From Modicisalibacter muralis (GTDB lineage Bacteria; Pseudomonadota; Gammaproteobacteria; Pseudomonadales; Halomonadaceae), in the NCBI RefSeq assembly GCF_900102945.1, contig NZ_FNGI01000001.1:248001-312000 (forward strand): a stretch of 64,000 nt of DNA, read 5' to 3'. The translations under genes and the position numbers were made by a program. The notes beneath the pieces were generated by a model. That model did not search any database and was not told where the DNA came from. It saw nothing but the letters and a program-made list of their open reading frames with translations. Below, piece after piece: positions 22,279 through 31,670 of the stretch. How positions within the stretch are numbered: the first letter of the stretch is position 1; every line of letters starts with the position of its first letter.

Positions 22279-23403
22279 ATGACACAAGCCGTGATTACCG
22301 GCACGGGCCTGTACACGCCGGAGCACGCCATCGACAACGCCGCACTGGTGGCGTCGTTCAATGCCTGGGTCGACGCGGAAAATACCCGCCATGCCGATGC
22401 CATTGCGCGTGGCGAGCGTGAACCGCTGGCGCATTCGAGCAGCGAGTTCATCGTCAAGGCCTCGGGCATCGAGAGCCGTTACGTCCTCGATGCCGAGGGT
22501 ATTCTCGACCCCGAGCGCATGCGCCCACGCTTGCCCCGGCGCGCCAATGACGAACCTTCGATTCAAGCCGAAATGGGCATGATCGCCGCGCGCGAAGCGC
22601 TCGAACGGGCAAGGGTAGCGGCCAGCGACATCGACCTGGTGATCGTTGCCTGTTCCAATCTCGAGCGGCCCTATCCGGCGGTGGCAGTGGAGTTACAGGC
22701 GCTGCTTGGCGCGGGCGGTTACGCCTTCGACATGAACGTCGCCTGTAGCTCGGCGACGTTCGCCATCGAAACGGCGGCTAACGCGGTCCGCTCGGGTAAC
22801 GCCCAGCGGGTGTTGGTCGTCAGTCCGGAAATCTGCTCGGCGCACCTCAACTTCCGCGATCGCGACAGTCACTTCATCTTCGGTGATGCCTGTACCGCCA
22901 TCGTCATCGAGGCCGACAAGCTGGCGAGTGCCGAGTCGCGTTTCGAGATTCTCGGCACGCGCCTGGTGACGCGTTATTCCAACGCCATTCGCAACAATGC
23001 CGGTTTTCTCAACCGGGTCACCGACAGCGACCCGCAGGCCGCTGACAAGCTGTTCATCCAGGAAGGTCGACGCGTCTTCAAGGAAGTCTGCCCGATGGTT
23101 GCGCAATTGATAGGCGATCACCTTGCCTCGCTCGAACTCGCCGGCGGCGATCTGACACGCCTGTGGCTGCATCAGGCCAATCGTCATATGAACGACATGA
23201 TCGCCCGGCGAGTGCTCGGTTTCGACCCGACCCCGGAGCAGGCGCCGGTGATTCTCGACCGCTATGCCAACACCAGCTCGGCGGGCTCGATCATTGCCTT
23301 TCACTTGCATCGCGATGACTTGACCACGGGTGCGTTGGGGGTGGTGTGTTCGTTTGGCGCCGGCTACAGTGCCGGCAGTGTGATTCTGCGCAGGGTGAAC
23401 TGA
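22279..23403 (+). CDS. Beta-ketoacyl-ACP synthase III family enzyme
   Basis: A condensing enzyme of the KAS III (FabH) type, which usually starts fatty-acid synthesis by joining an acyl-CoA to malonyl-ACP. The Cys-His-Asn triad is intact: C156 in [11 protein letters not shown]298 in WLHQANRH and N331 in [10 protein letters not shown]. At 374 residues it is longer than Escherichia coli FabH (317), with insertions early in the protein ([20 protein letters not shown]), resembling a long FabH subtype of marine gammaproteobacteria. GAGGAGAACGTC precedes the ATG. Its stop overlaps the mlaA start (TGATG), tying the two genes together. Confidence 0.88.
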   Translation: MTQAVITGTGLYTPEHAIDNAALVASFNAWVDAENTRHADAIARGEREPLAHSSSEFIVKASGIESRYVLDAEGILDPERMRPRLPRRANDEPSIQAEMGMIAAREALERARVAASDIDLVIVACSNLERPYPAVAVELQALLGAGGYAFDMNVACSSATFAIETAANAVRSGNAQRVLVVSPEICSAHLNFRDRDSHFIFGDACTAIVIEADKLASAESRFEILGTRLVTRYSNAIRNNAGFLNRVTDSDPQAADKLFIQEGRRVFKEVCPMVAQLIGDHLASLELAGGDLTRLWLHQANRHMNDMIARRVLGFDPTPEQAPVILDRYANTSSAGSIIAFHLHRDDLTTGALGVVCSFGAGYSAGSVILRRVN

Positions 23404-24149
23404 TGAAAACGATGGGCAAGTGGATGGTGGGTATATTGGCGGGCGCGATGTTGGGTGGCTGCGCAAGCCAGTCACAACAGGCCGCCAATCCCGTGGACCC
23501 GTGGGAAGGCTTCAACCGGCGGGTGTATGCGTTCAACGACGTGATCGATCGCTATGCGCTGAAACCGGCGGCGCAGGGCTACGATTTCATCACGCCCGAG
23601 CCGGTACAGACTGGGGTCGGCAACTTCTTTTCCAACCTCGGCGAAATCCGTACGACGATCAACAGCGTACTTCAGTGGAAATGGAACAATGCCGGCGTCT
23701 CGACGGGGCGTTTCCTGGTCAACAGCACCCTCGGGGTGGCTGGGCTGCTCGACCCGGCGACGCGCATGGGATTGACCGTGAACAAGGAGGATTTCGGTCA
23801 GACCCTGGCGGTGTGGGGCGTCGATTCCGGGCCCTACGTGGTGTTGCCGCTGCTGGGTGGCCGTACGCTGCGCCATGCCGGTGCGATACCGGCCGACATG
23901 TACACCGACCCGGTGACTTACGTCGAGGACGATACCACGCGCTGGGGCCTGCGCTTTCTCGAGTTGGTCGATTTGCGCGCCAGTTTCCTCGACCAGGAAA
24001 AGCTGATTCGTGGCGATCGTTACATCTTCCTGCGCGATACCTATTTGCAGCGACGGCAATTCATGGTCAACGACGGCGAGACGGGCGCGGACCCGTTTGC
24101 CAGCGGCGAGTTCGATTTCGATATTGATGACGGCGATTTCGCCGAGTGA
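23403..24149 (+). CDS. mlaA: MlaA (VacJ) outer-membrane lipoprotein
   Basis: The outer-membrane component of the Mla system, which removes mislocalised phospholipids from the outer leaflet and hands them to MlaC. A lipoprotein signal ends in the lipobox LGGC (C20), with alanine at +2, consistent with outer-membrane sorting. DPWEGFNRRVYAFND and the LLDPATRMGL segment are characteristic of MlaA. The 248-residue length is normal. The gene overlaps the KAS III gene and is followed 13 bases later by the phosphatase gene. The rest of the Mla system (mlaBCDEF) is not in this window. Confidence 0.94.
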   Translation: MKTMGKWMVGILAGAMLGGCASQSQQAANPVDPWEGFNRRVYAFNDVIDRYALKPAAQGYDFITPEPVQTGVGNFFSNLGEIRTTINSVLQWKWNNAGVSTGRFLVNSTLGVAGLLDPATRMGLTVNKEDFGQTLAVWGVDSGPYVVLPLLGGRTLRHAGAIPADMYTDPVTYVEDDTTRWGLRFLELVDLRASFLDQEKLIRGDRYIFLRDTYLQRRQFMVNDGETGADPFASGEFDFDIDDGDFAE

Positions 24150-24162
24150 GATCCATGCCATC

Positions 24163-25335
24163 ATGGCTAGCCCGCAAAATCTGATCGGTCTGCTCGACCT
24201 GCCCGGAGCCGAGCGTGACGCCCTGGCGAAAACCATTGCCAGGGGGCATTTCGCCGTCTCCGCCGTCGAGAATGTCGATGACCTGCCGCCGGAAACGGCG
24301 CTGATCGTCGCTCATGTCCGTGCCGTGCCCAGCCGCGACTGGCCGTCGCTGTCAAGACGCCTGCCGACCGTGGTCGTTACCGAGTCGCGTTTCGACGATG
24401 ATCTGCTCAAGGCCGTCGATGCCGGCCTGGTCGATTATCTGGTCGAACCGCTGACGCATGGCGCCGTGCTGCGGCGGCTGATCGGCCGGTCGTTGGAACA
24501 CCAACGCCTCGCCGAGGAGCATGCCAGCGATCGTGCGCGTCTGGCGGAGCTCAACGAGAATCTCGAGACGCATCTGGCGATGCTGCGCCTGGACCAGCAG
24601 ACCGGCGGGCATATCCAGCGCAAGATGCTGCCGCCGCAGCCGCTTACCATCAACGGCGTCGGCTGCGATTATTGGCTGGCGCCGTCGCTGTACCTTTCCG
24701 GCGATTTCCTCGATTACCTGCGCTATAACGAACGCTACAGCGTATTTTACTTCGCCGACGTTTCCGGCCACGGCGCGTCGTCGGCGTTCGTTACCGTGCT
24801 GCTCAAGTATCTGTGCAATCGCTGGCTGAACGAGTGGGACGGCAAGGAGCCCGAGACGTTGGCGGCACGCTGGCTGGTCCAGCTCAATCGCGAGCTGCTC
24901 GATACCGGGATCGGCAAGCATGCCACCCTGTTCGTGGGTGTCATTGACCATCAGCGCGACTATCTTCACTATTCGCTGGGCGCTCAACTGCCCATGCCGA
25001 TGCTGGCCTGCGCGGATCGGATCACGGTACTGGAAGGCGAAGGCATGCCGGTCGGTCTGTTTCCACAGGTGAGCTACCCGAGCTACGCTATGGCGTTACC
25101 GGAGAACTTCCGATTGTGGCTGTGTTCCGATGGGGTATTGGAGTGCTTGCCGGGTGAAACGCTGGATGCTCGGCTCAAGGAATTAAGACGCCACGTCGGG
25201 GCATGTCCCGACGTGGCGGCGTTGCGTGTCAGTCTGGCCATGGACGAGGGCAGCGATAACGCGGTGGAGCGGGAAGAGCTTCCGGATGATCTGACCATCA
25301 TGATGCTGAGCGGATTCGACCATGATAACGCATGA
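24163..25335 (+). CDS. SpoIIE-type (PP2C) phosphatase with pseudo-receiver domain
   Basis: A 390-residue protein with an N-terminal receiver-like domain (about 1-110), a coiled coil (about 115-145) and a C-terminal SpoIIE/PP2C phosphatase domain. Metal-binding residues are present in SGDFLDY, ADVSGHGASSAF (D199) and PDDLTIMML. In the receiver part the phosphoacceptor region reads TALIVAHVR without an obvious aspartate, so it looks like a degenerate receiver. Such enzymes dephosphorylate STAS-domain antagonists in partner-switching pathways. Its stop overlaps the start of the STAS gene by 14 bases, strong evidence that they form a pair. The mlaA neighbour and this pair recall a similar arrangement in Pseudomonas. 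The input signal is unknown. Confidence 0.85.
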   Translation: MASPQNLIGLLDLPGAERDALAKTIARGHFAVSAVENVDDLPPETALIVAHVRAVPSRDWPSLSRRLPTVVVTESRFDDDLLKAVDAGLVDYLVEPLTHGAVLRRLIGRSLEHQRLAEEHASDRARLAELNENLETHLAMLRLDQQTGGHIQRKMLPPQPLTINGVGCDYWLAPSLYLSGDFLDYLRYNERYSVFYFADVSGHGASSAFVTVLLKYLCNRWLNEWDGKEPETLAARWLVQLNRELLDTGIGKHATLFVGVIDHQRDYLHYSLGAQLPMPMLACADRITVLEGEGMPVGLFPQVSYPSYAMALPENFRLWLCSDGVLECLPGETLDARLKELRRHVGACPDVAALRVSLAMDEGSDNAVEREELPDDLTIMMLSGFDHDNA

Positions 25336-25819
25336 GGGACGACTCAAGGCGGCCTACGATGCCGGCGTGTTCGTGCTCAAATTATGCGGTGATGTGCGTC
25401 TCACCCTGTGCGCCACGCTCGACAACGAGGCACAGCGCCTCGCCGATACACCGGGGCTCAAAACGGTGATCGTCGATCTGCGCGAGGCGACCAACGTCGA
25501 TTCGACCGCGCTGGGCTTTCTGGCCAAGGTGGCCATGGCGGTTCAGGGGCGGCTGGAACACCCGCCAACCATCGTGGCCGATCATCCCGATGTACGGCGC
25601 ATGCTCGACGTGATGGGGTTTTCACGCTATTTCACGCTAGTTCGCGCGCCGCTCACCGAGCCCGACGAGCTTGCCGAGTTGCCGCAGGTCGAGACCGACG
25701 TTCAGGGTATCGAGGAGCGCATACTCGAGGCGCACCGCATCCTGATGCGCATGAACGAGCACAATCGCGAGGAATTCCAGCCGCTGGTAGAGCTGCTCGA
25801 GGCTCAACAACACCGTTAA
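25322..25819 (+). CDS. STAS-domain anti-sigma factor antagonist
   Basis: A 165-residue protein with an N-terminal STAS domain: DLREATNVDSTALGFLAK holds the regulatory serine S61 after D60, the residue normally phosphorylated by a partner kinase and released by a SpoIIE phosphatase. The C-terminal 60 residues form a charged helix. It overlaps the phosphatase gene, its likely activator. The expected third member, a serine kinase/anti-sigma factor, is not seen nearby, so the downstream target is encoded elsewhere or the output is not a sigma factor. Confidence 0.87.
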   Translation: MITHEGRLKAAYDAGVFVLKLCGDVRLTLCATLDNEAQRLADTPGLKTVIVDLREATNVDSTALGFLAKVAMAVQGRLEHPPTIVADHPDVRRMLDVMGFSRYFTLVRAPLTEPDELAELPQVETDVQGIEERILEAHRILMRMNEHNREEFQPLVELLEAQQHR

Positions 25820-25853
25820 TCGGTCTCGTGATACGCACCCCCACGAATGAATC

Positions 25854-25879
25854 GCACCCGGCTCGGATGAGCCGGGTGC
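25854..25879. terminator. Bidirectional hairpin between convergent genes
   Basis: An 11-bp perfect inverted repeat GCACCCGGCTC-ggat-GAGCCGGGTGC in the gap between the STAS gene and the convergent chemoreceptor. There is no T tract on either side, so termination would be weak or rho-assisted. Confidence 0.5.
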
Positions 25880-25910
25880 CTGCGTTGGTCAGACGCGTCC
25901 GGGCAAGGCG

Positions 25911-27587
25911 TCAGGCACAAGCCACCCGCGTGTCATCGGTCAGCGTCGGCGGTTGCCACTCATAGAGTGGTTGGGAGTCCGTTGGCGGTAGTGCTGCATG
26001 AGTCACGGCCTCTTCCTCGGTGGATGTCTCGCTGGCGAGATGAAAGCGGGCGACGCCATCACGCAGGGCCGTGGCGGCGTCTTCCAGGGCATGCGAGGCG
26101 ATGGCGGCTTGCTGGACCAGGACGGTGTTCTGCTGGGTCATCCGATCCATCTGGGCGATCGCCTGATTGATCTGGTGAATGCCCTGGCTCTGTTCGCCCG
26201 AGGCCGCCGCGATATCTTCCATCAGCGCGGTGACTCGCTGTACTTCGCCGACGATGCCGGTCATGGCGTCACCGGTCTTGTCGACCAAGGCGCTGCCCGC
26301 TGCGATGCGTTGGCCGGAGGCATCGATCAACTCGCGGATCTGCCGTGCCGCCGCGGCGCTGCGCCCGGCCAATGAACGCACCTCACCGGCGACCACCGCG
26401 AAGCCACGACCCTGCTCGCCAGCGCGCGCCGCTTCGACCGATGCGTTGAGCGCGAGAATATTGGTCTGAAAAGCGATGGCATCGATCATGCCGACGATCT
26501 CGGCGACCTGGCGCGAACTGCTGTCGATATCGTGCATGGTGGCGATGACCTGGGTGACGAGGTCGCCACCTTGCTGTGCGGTGCGCGAGGCGCCGGCCGC
26601 CAACTGACTGGCCTGGCGCGCGCTGTCGGCATTCTGGGCCACCGTCGAGGTCAGTTGCTCCATGCTCGCGGCGGTCTGTTCGAGTGAGGCCGCCTGCTGT
26701 TCGGTGCGAGTCGACAACTCGCCATTGCCATGAGCGATCTGCTGTGCCCCACCGTGAATCGTCCGGCTGCTGGTGCGCACGCTACCCACGGTGGCGGCCA
26801 GGCTTTGCTGCATGCTGGCCAACCCGGCGAATAGTTGGCCGATTTCGTTGCGCCCGCGTTGCTCGATAGGCGCCGAGAGATCCCCCTCTCCCATGCGCTC
26901 GAAGTGGCCGACGATGCGTCGCAGCGGGCGAATGACATTGACGGTGACGCCCCACAGCACGAGGCCGACCATGGCCAGCGAGATCACTAGCGCGGCGCCA
27001 ATCGTCAGGTTTAGCCAGTGACCGACGCTATCGAAGGTGCGCGCGAGATCAAGGCCGCTGGCCCTGGACGCCGTGAAAAAGTCGTCGGCGCTGTCCATGA
27101 ATGCCTGGCTCATCGCGCTGACGCGTGCCCGTCCCGAGCGATAACCGGCAATGTCGCCTTCCTCGAGAACCATCAGTTGCAATGCCAAGCCGGTATTCAG
27201 CAGTGATTGGAAGCGTTGCTTCAGTGCTTCGATGGCATCGGCCTGTGTTGGTTGCGACGGCGCGGCGAGAAAGTCGGCGAACGCCAGATCGGCATTGCGC
27301 ATGAGCGCCTCGGCGCGTTCGATGACCGGTCCCGGGGCATCGAAGGAGGGCACGCGAATCAGTTCGGCCGCGCGGTCCATCGCCACTTGCGAGCGCAACA
27401 TGTCGATATAGGCGCGGTTCAGCGCCGCGCTCTGCTCGACGTTGATTTGATTGAGCGAGCCAAACGCTTGTCGGCCGTAATGGTTGGCGTAGAGCCCCAG
27501 CGTCCCCACGCCAAGAACCAGCAAGCTGAAGATTGCCAATACCAGTGTCCAGCTGACTCTGACGGTCAGGTTATCGAATGTTTTCAT
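25911..27587 (-). CDS. Methyl-accepting chemotaxis protein
   Basis: A 558-residue transmembrane chemoreceptor that controls the CheA kinase. TM1 (about 12-34) and TM2 (about 192-214) flank a four-helix-bundle periplasmic sensor typical of Tar/Tsr-like proteins. A HAMP domain follows, then the long coiled coil with the conserved hairpin tip [29 protein letters not shown]. There is no C-terminal NWETF-type pentapeptide, so adaptation enzymes must be recruited by other receptors. The ligand is not predictable. It diverges from an MFS efflux gene. The start has AGGGGGA just upstream. Confidence 0.93.
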   Translation of the reverse strand: MKTFDNLTVRVSWTLVLAIFSLLVLGVGTLGLYANHYGRQAFGSLNQINVEQSAALNRAYIDMLRSQVAMDRAAELIRVPSFDAPGPVIERAEALMRNADLAFADFLAAPSQPTQADAIEALKQRFQSLLNTGLALQLMVLEEGDIAGYRSGRARVSAMSQAFMDSADDFFTASRASGLDLARTFDSVGHWLNLTIGAALVISLAMVGLVLWGVTVNVIRPLRRIVGHFERMGEGDLSAPIEQRGRNEIGQLFAGLASMQQSLAATVGSVRTSSRTIHGGAQQIAHGNGELSTRTEQQAASLEQTAASMEQLTSTVAQNADSARQASQLAAGASRTAQQGGDLVTQVIATMHDIDSSSRQVAEIVGMIDAIAFQTNILALNASVEAARAGEQGRGFAVVAGEVRSLAGRSAAAARQIRELIDASGQRIAAGSALVDKTGDAMTGIVGEVQRVTALMEDIAAASGEQSQGIHQINQAIAQMDRMTQQNTVLVQQAAIASHALEDAATALRDGVARFHLASETSTEEEAVTHAALPPTDSQPLYEWQPPTLTDDTRVACA

Positions 27588-27725
27588 TATTCCCCCTGCG
27601 TTTTCATTCAGCGTGGCAGCGACTCATGCAAGGCAGCGGCGCTGCACTCGATTACCGATCACGATGATTTTGACGGGGGTTTATTGCAGTTTTGGATGGT
27701 GGGGTGACGAAGGGGATCATTTATC

Positions 27726-27746
27726 GCTAATCTTGCTATCATTAGC
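27726..27746. promoter_or_regulatory. Inverted repeat upstream of the MFS gene
   Basis: GCTAAT-N9-ATTAGC lies about 50 bases before the transporter gene, and the spacer contains TATC-AT resembling a -10 box. It is a plausible operator for a regulator of the efflux gene; only the palindrome is seen directly. Confidence 0.3.
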
Positions 27747-27795
27747 ACCCTACTTTATTTGCCAATCCCGCCGATCGTTTTGCAAGGAGGCTGAT

Positions 27796-28980
27796 CTGAA
27801 ACTCGACTCCCGACGTGTCGCACTCCTGGTGGCGGCCAATACCGCCCTGGCGCCGTTTGCCATCGATGCCTATCTGCCGGCGATTCCCGCGCTGGCGGAG
27901 TCGATTGGCGCGAGCGTGCATCATACCGAGCTGTCGATCAGCGTGTTCCTGTTCGGCTTCGCCTTCGGCCAACTGGTGTTCGGCCCGCTTTCCGACCGCT
28001 TGGGGCGTCGCCCGGTGCTGTTTGCCGGAATCAGCGTGTTCCTGCTCGCCAGCCTGGCGATCACCCAGGTCGAGTCTCTCGAAGCGCTGTGGGCGCTGCG
28101 TTTCATTCAGGCCCTGGGTGGCGGGGCCTCGGTGGTCAATTCGGCGGCGATCGTGCGCGACTGCTTCAGCGGGCGTGAAGCGGCCAAGGTGCTGTCGACC
28201 ATGGTGATGATCCTGCTGCTGGCGCCGTTGGTCGCGCCGGCGCTGGGTAGCCTGCTGCTGTATCTTGCCGGCTGGTGGTTGATCTTCGCCTTCCTCGCGG
28301 TCTATGCCGCGTTCTTGCTGTGGCTACTCAGTCGCTATCTTCCCGAGACGCACGGTCGCGACCCCAATGCGCCAAGCTTTCGCCAGGTGCTCGGTAACTA
28401 TCGCGCTGTGATGCGAAACCGCGAGGCGATGGGCTATATCTGCGCGGTGGCGATGTCGTTCGCCGGCATGTTCGCCTTTATTACCGGTTCGCCGTTTCTG
28501 TACATGGAGTATTTCGGACTGTCGCCGGCGGCGTATCCGTTCGTCTTCGGCGCCAATATCATCGTCATGGCGGGCTCCAACCGGCTGAATATCCGGTTGC
28601 TGAGGTTTCGTGCGCCGCAGCGCAATCTGCTATGGGGATTGGGTATCCAACTGGCCGCCGGGCTGGCATTGGTCGCGGTTTTCGCGCTCGGCCTGGAATC
28701 GCTCTACGTCGTGGCGCTATTGATGGTGGTGTTCGTCGGCATGCAGGGGTTGATCAGCCCCAACGCGATGTCGTCGATGCTCGATCATTTTCCGCACATG
28801 AGCGCGACCGCTACCGCCTTCATGGGCAGCGTACAGTTCACTTGCGGGGCGCTGGCCGGTGTACTGGTGGGGGCTTTCGAGATTCCCAGCGCCTGGCCGA
28901 TAATCCTGACCATGCTGGGTGCCGCGGTGTTGGGTAATATCGGCGTGCGCCTGCTCGCGGGGGTGGCGCTGCGCGGTTGA
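27796..28980 (+). CDS. Bcr/CflA-type MFS drug efflux transporter
   Basis: A 12-helix major facilitator exporter of the Bcr/CflA (DHA1) group, using proton-motive force to expel drugs or metabolites. The N-terminus LLVAANTALAPFAIDAYLPA and motif A GPLSDRLGRRPVL after TM2 are typical. No ATG suits: the frame is open upstream, but the strong AAGGAGG (27784-27790) sits 5 bases before a CTG at 27796, which gives a 394-residue protein of normal size. A rare CTG start is thus the best call; a GTG 11 codons later would trim the first helix. Confidence 0.85.
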   Translation: MKLDSRRVALLVAANTALAPFAIDAYLPAIPALAESIGASVHHTELSISVFLFGFAFGQLVFGPLSDRLGRRPVLFAGISVFLLASLAITQVESLEALWALRFIQALGGGASVVNSAAIVRDCFSGREAAKVLSTMVMILLLAPLVAPALGSLLLYLAGWWLIFAFLAVYAAFLLWLLSRYLPETHGRDPNAPSFRQVLGNYRAVMRNREAMGYICAVAMSFAGMFAFITGSPFLYMEYFGLSPAAYPFVFGANIIVMAGSNRLNIRLLRFRAPQRNLLWGLGIQLAAGLALVAVFALGLESLYVVALLMVVFVGMQGLISPNAMSSMLDHFPHMSATATAFMGSVQFTCGALAGVLVGAFEIPSAWPIILTMLGAAVLGNIGVRLLAGVALRG

Positions 28981-29064
28981 TACGGGCACGTACGGTCATG
29001 TGCCTCGGCGTCGCTCGTGTCGAGCATGGCCTTGCGCCGGTCGTTCCCTTCTAGCGATTTTCTC

Positions 29065-29082
29065 TTGTCATGAAGCTGTCAT
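29065..29082 (+). promoter_or_regulatory. Pho box upstream of pstS
   Basis: TTGTCATGAAGCTGTCAT contains two 7-base PhoB repeats (TTGTCAT and CTGTCAT) with the canonical 11-base period, only one base off the CTGTCAT consensus in the first. It lies 60 bases before the pstS start, where PhoB replaces the -35 box; a weak CATCTT -10 follows about 10 bases later. This supports induction by phosphate limitation. Confidence 0.82.
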
Positions 29083-29142
29083 CTTCGTTGGGCATCTTGT
29101 GTCTCGCGCAGGTTGATCACTCTCATAAACAGGAGTTACCGC

Positions 29143-30156
29143 ATGAACCGTATCCTCAAAACAGCTGCTATCGCTGCCGCTGTGATCGGCGTGACTGGTG
29201 TCGCCCAGGCGCGTGAGCAGGTTCGTATCGTCGGTTCCAGCACCGTGTATCCCTTTGCCAGCTACGTTGCCGAGGAGTTCGGTGCGACCACCGACTTCCC
29301 CACCCCGATCATCGAGTCCACCGGCTCGGGTGGCGGCATGAAGCTGTTCTGCAACGGCGTTGGTGAAGACACGCCGGACATCACCAACGCCTCGCGTCGC
29401 ATGAAGGTCTCGGAGTTCGAGCGTTGCATGGAAAACGGCGTGACCGATATTACCGAGGCCATGATCGGTTATGACGGTATCGCCTTCGCCCAATCCAGCA
29501 CCAACGAGCCGGTCGATTTGACTCTCGAGCAGATCTTCCTGGCGCTGGCCGCCCAGGTTCCGGTCGATGGCGAATTGGTCGCCAACCCCTACACGATGTG
29601 GAGCGAGATCGATCCGTCGCTGCCGGAGCGCGAAATCATCGTCTACGGCCCGCCGACGACTTCCGGTACCCGCGATGCCTTCGGGGAGTTGGTGATGGAA
29701 GCCGCTTCAGAGGAGATGGAAGCGTATGGCGGCGAAGCCTACACCGATATTCGTACCGATGGCGCGTTCGTTGCAGCGGGTGAAAACGACAACCTGATCG
29801 TTCAGCGCCTGTCGGAGAATACCGATGCCTTCGGTATCTTCGGCTACTCCTTCCTGGAAGAGAATGCCGACACCCTGTCCGGTGCCAGCATCGGCGGCGT
29901 CGAACCCGAACCCGAGGCCATCAGCTCCGGCGAGTACCCGGTGTCGCGTTCGCTGTTCTTCTACGTGAAGAATCAGCACGCCGAAGAAGTTCCGCCGATG
30001 TATGAATATGCCAACCTGTTCATGAGCGAGAAGATGATCGGTCCGATGGGCTATCTCAAGGGGCTGGGCCTGATTCCCCTGCCGGAAGAGATGCGCGCGG
30101 CACAGCGTGAAGCCGTCAAGAACCACGAGAAGCTCGAGCTTTCCGATCTTCAGTAA
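29143..30156 (+). CDS. pstS: Phosphate-binding protein PstS
   Basis: The periplasmic receptor of the high-affinity phosphate ABC importer. It has a signal peptide with cleavage after VAQA (about residue 23) and the phosphate-binding VGSSTVYPFAS and ESTGSGGGMKLFC segments, followed by SGTRDAFGEL. The 337-residue protein belongs to the longer PstS subtype of marine proteobacteria. GGAG precedes the ATG. A Pho box lies upstream. A hairpin and a palindromic repeat separate it from pstC, which may let pstS be made in excess over the membrane parts. Confidence 0.93.
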   Translation: MNRILKTAAIAAAVIGVTGVAQAREQVRIVGSSTVYPFASYVAEEFGATTDFPTPIIESTGSGGGMKLFCNGVGEDTPDITNASRRMKVSEFERCMENGVTDITEAMIGYDGIAFAQSSTNEPVDLTLEQIFLALAAQVPVDGELVANPYTMWSEIDPSLPEREIIVYGPPTTSGTRDAFGELVMEAASEEMEAYGGEAYTDIRTDGAFVAAGENDNLIVQRLSENTDAFGIFGYSFLEENADTLSGASIGGVEPEPEAISSGEYPVSRSLFFYVKNQHAEEVPPMYEYANLFMSEKMIGPMGYLKGLGLIPLPEEMRAAQREAVKNHEKLELSDLQ

Positions 30157-30176
30157 GCGTGACATTACCTTGACGA

Positions 30177-30199
30177 GGCCGGTAGCCCTGCTATCGGCC
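30177..30199 (+). terminator. Intercistronic hairpin after pstS
   Basis: GGCCGGTAGC-cct-GCTATCGGCC forms a 10-bp stem with one G-T wobble and a 3-base loop, 20 bases after the pstS stop. Only a short CGTTT follows, so it is more likely a 3'-end stabiliser or partial attenuator than a full terminator. Confidence 0.55.
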
Positions 30200-30210
30200 C
30201 GTTTGCATGA

Positions 30211-30369
30211 CAGCCCGTTCAGAGGATGACTACAAATTGCTGCGCTCGGCCATGCTGTGTTGAAACCAGTCTCAAAATGCTCATTTACTCCAGTAAACTG
30301 CGCTTTTTCGGCTGATTTCGCCTTGCTCGACCGTCGCTCGCGATTTTTGTAAACACCCTCTCTGGGCTG
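30211..30369. repeat. Intergenic nested-palindrome repeat, copy B
   Basis: Second copy, in the pstS-pstC gap. Outer arms CAGCCC...AGAGG and its complement ending GGGCTG bracket it. Middle arms GAAACCAG (30262-30269) and GGCTGATTTC (30310-30319) are imperfect, and the central arms TTTACT (30284-30289) and AGTAAA (30292-30297) are perfect. The core word GCTCATTTAC and the CGCTTTTTCGGCTGATTTCGCC-like right side align with the other copies; it is the most diverged of the three. Confidence 0.72.
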
Positions 30370-30390
30370 GTGCTTATCCCGAGAGACGTT

Positions 30391-31647
30391 ATGCAAACCA
30401 ACCTGATCCTTTTGCTGTTCTGCATCGTGCTGCTGGTGCTGGGGTTGGCCGCCTTCTTCATGGCGCGCGCCAAGGCCTCGCGCGTGCGTGCCGGTGGCAT
30501 GGCCATGTACGCACAACCCAACCAGTACGCATGGTTTTCAGTGCTGGCCACGGCAGGCCCGGCGATACTGGTAGGCGCGTTGGGCGCCTTTGTGATGCTG
30601 CTGTTGGGCGCCGAGATACCCACCGCTTATCTGCTTGCCGCCAGCCTGGTGATCGCGGCCCTGGGCCTGGTGGTCGGGTTGATGCAGGTACGCCCCGAGT
30701 TTCATGCCCGCCAGGCCATCGAGCGGGTGATTCGGCTATTGTTGGCGGCCGCGGCGATGGTGTCGATTCTGACCACCTTCGGCATCTTGTTCTCGATCCT
30801 CTTCGAGGCGATCCGCTTCTTCCAGATGCAAAGTTTCTGGGACTTCATTACCGGCACGACCTGGGCGCCGGGCAACAGTTTTCTGGTTTCCGCGGGACGC
30901 GCCGAGGCAGGCGAGGGTGGCGCCCAGTTCGGCTCGGTGCCGCTGTTCGTCGGCACCTTCATCATTACGCTGATCGCCATGCTGGTGGCGATCCCGGTGG
31001 GTTTGATGTCGGCCATCTACATGGCTGAGTTCGCGCCAGCGCATGTGCGCACCCTGGCCAAGCCGGTGCTCGAGGTGTTGGCGGGGATTCCCACCGTGGT
31101 CTACGGCTTCTTCGCCGCGATTACCGTGGCGCCGCTCATCGTCGATCTGGCCGCGCTGGTGGGTCTCGATGCGTCGTTCAACAACGCGCTCGCCCCCGGC
31201 ATCGTCATGGGCATCATGATCATCCCGTTCATCTCGTCGTTGTCCGATGACGTGATCAATGCGGTGCCCGATAGCATGCGCGAAGGTTCGCTGGCGCTGG
31301 GCATGACCAAGAGCGAGACGATCAAGAACGTGGTGTTGCCGGCGGCGGCGCCGGGGATCATCTCGGCTTCGTTGCTGGCGGTGTCGCGGGCGCTCGGCGA
31401 GACCATGATCGTGGTCATGGCGGCGGGCATGCGCCCCAACCTGACCGCCAATCCGCTGGAAGACATGACCACCGTGACAGTGCGCATCGTCGCCGCGTTG
31501 ACCGGCGACCAGGAGTTCGAGAGCGCCGAGACGCTGTCGGCCTTCGCGCTCGGCCTGGTGCTGTTCGCGGTGACGCTGACGCTGAACATGGTGTCGGTGA
31601 TCATGATCCGTCGCTTCCGCGAAAAATATCGCGCCAATAACCTGTGA
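30391..31647 (+). CDS. pstC: Phosphate ABC transporter permease PstC
   Basis: One of the two membrane subunits of the phosphate importer. The 418-residue protein has an N-terminal helix pair (about 4-60) before the typical permease core, with the coupling segment near EGSLALGMTKSETIKNVVLPAAAPGI that contacts PstB. It is longer than Escherichia coli PstC (319), mainly at the N-terminus. The ATG at MQTNLILLLF follows GAGAGACG; an upstream in-frame ATG would add 7 residues. pstA begins 23 bases later. Confidence 0.92.
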   Translation: MQTNLILLLFCIVLLVLGLAAFFMARAKASRVRAGGMAMYAQPNQYAWFSVLATAGPAILVGALGAFVMLLLGAEIPTAYLLAASLVIAALGLVVGLMQVRPEFHARQAIERVIRLLLAAAAMVSILTTFGILFSILFEAIRFFQMQSFWDFITGTTWAPGNSFLVSAGRAEAGEGGAQFGSVPLFVGTFIITLIAMLVAIPVGLMSAIYMAEFAPAHVRTLAKPVLEVLAGIPTVVYGFFAAITVAPLIVDLAALVGLDASFNNALAPGIVMGIMIIPFISSLSDDVINAVPDSMREGSLALGMTKSETIKNVVLPAAAPGIISASLLAVSRALGETMIVVMAAGMRPNLTANPLEDMTTVTVRIVAALTGDQEFESAETLSAFALGLVLFAVTLTLNMVSVIMIRRFREKYRANNL

Positions 31648-31670
31648 CACGGGAGAGGTCATAACCACCC

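Noticed and set aside
25854-25879. Strong rho-independent terminator between the STAS and chemoreceptor genes
   Set aside because: The stem is perfect but no T run follows in either direction, so it is listed only as a weak bidirectional hairpin.
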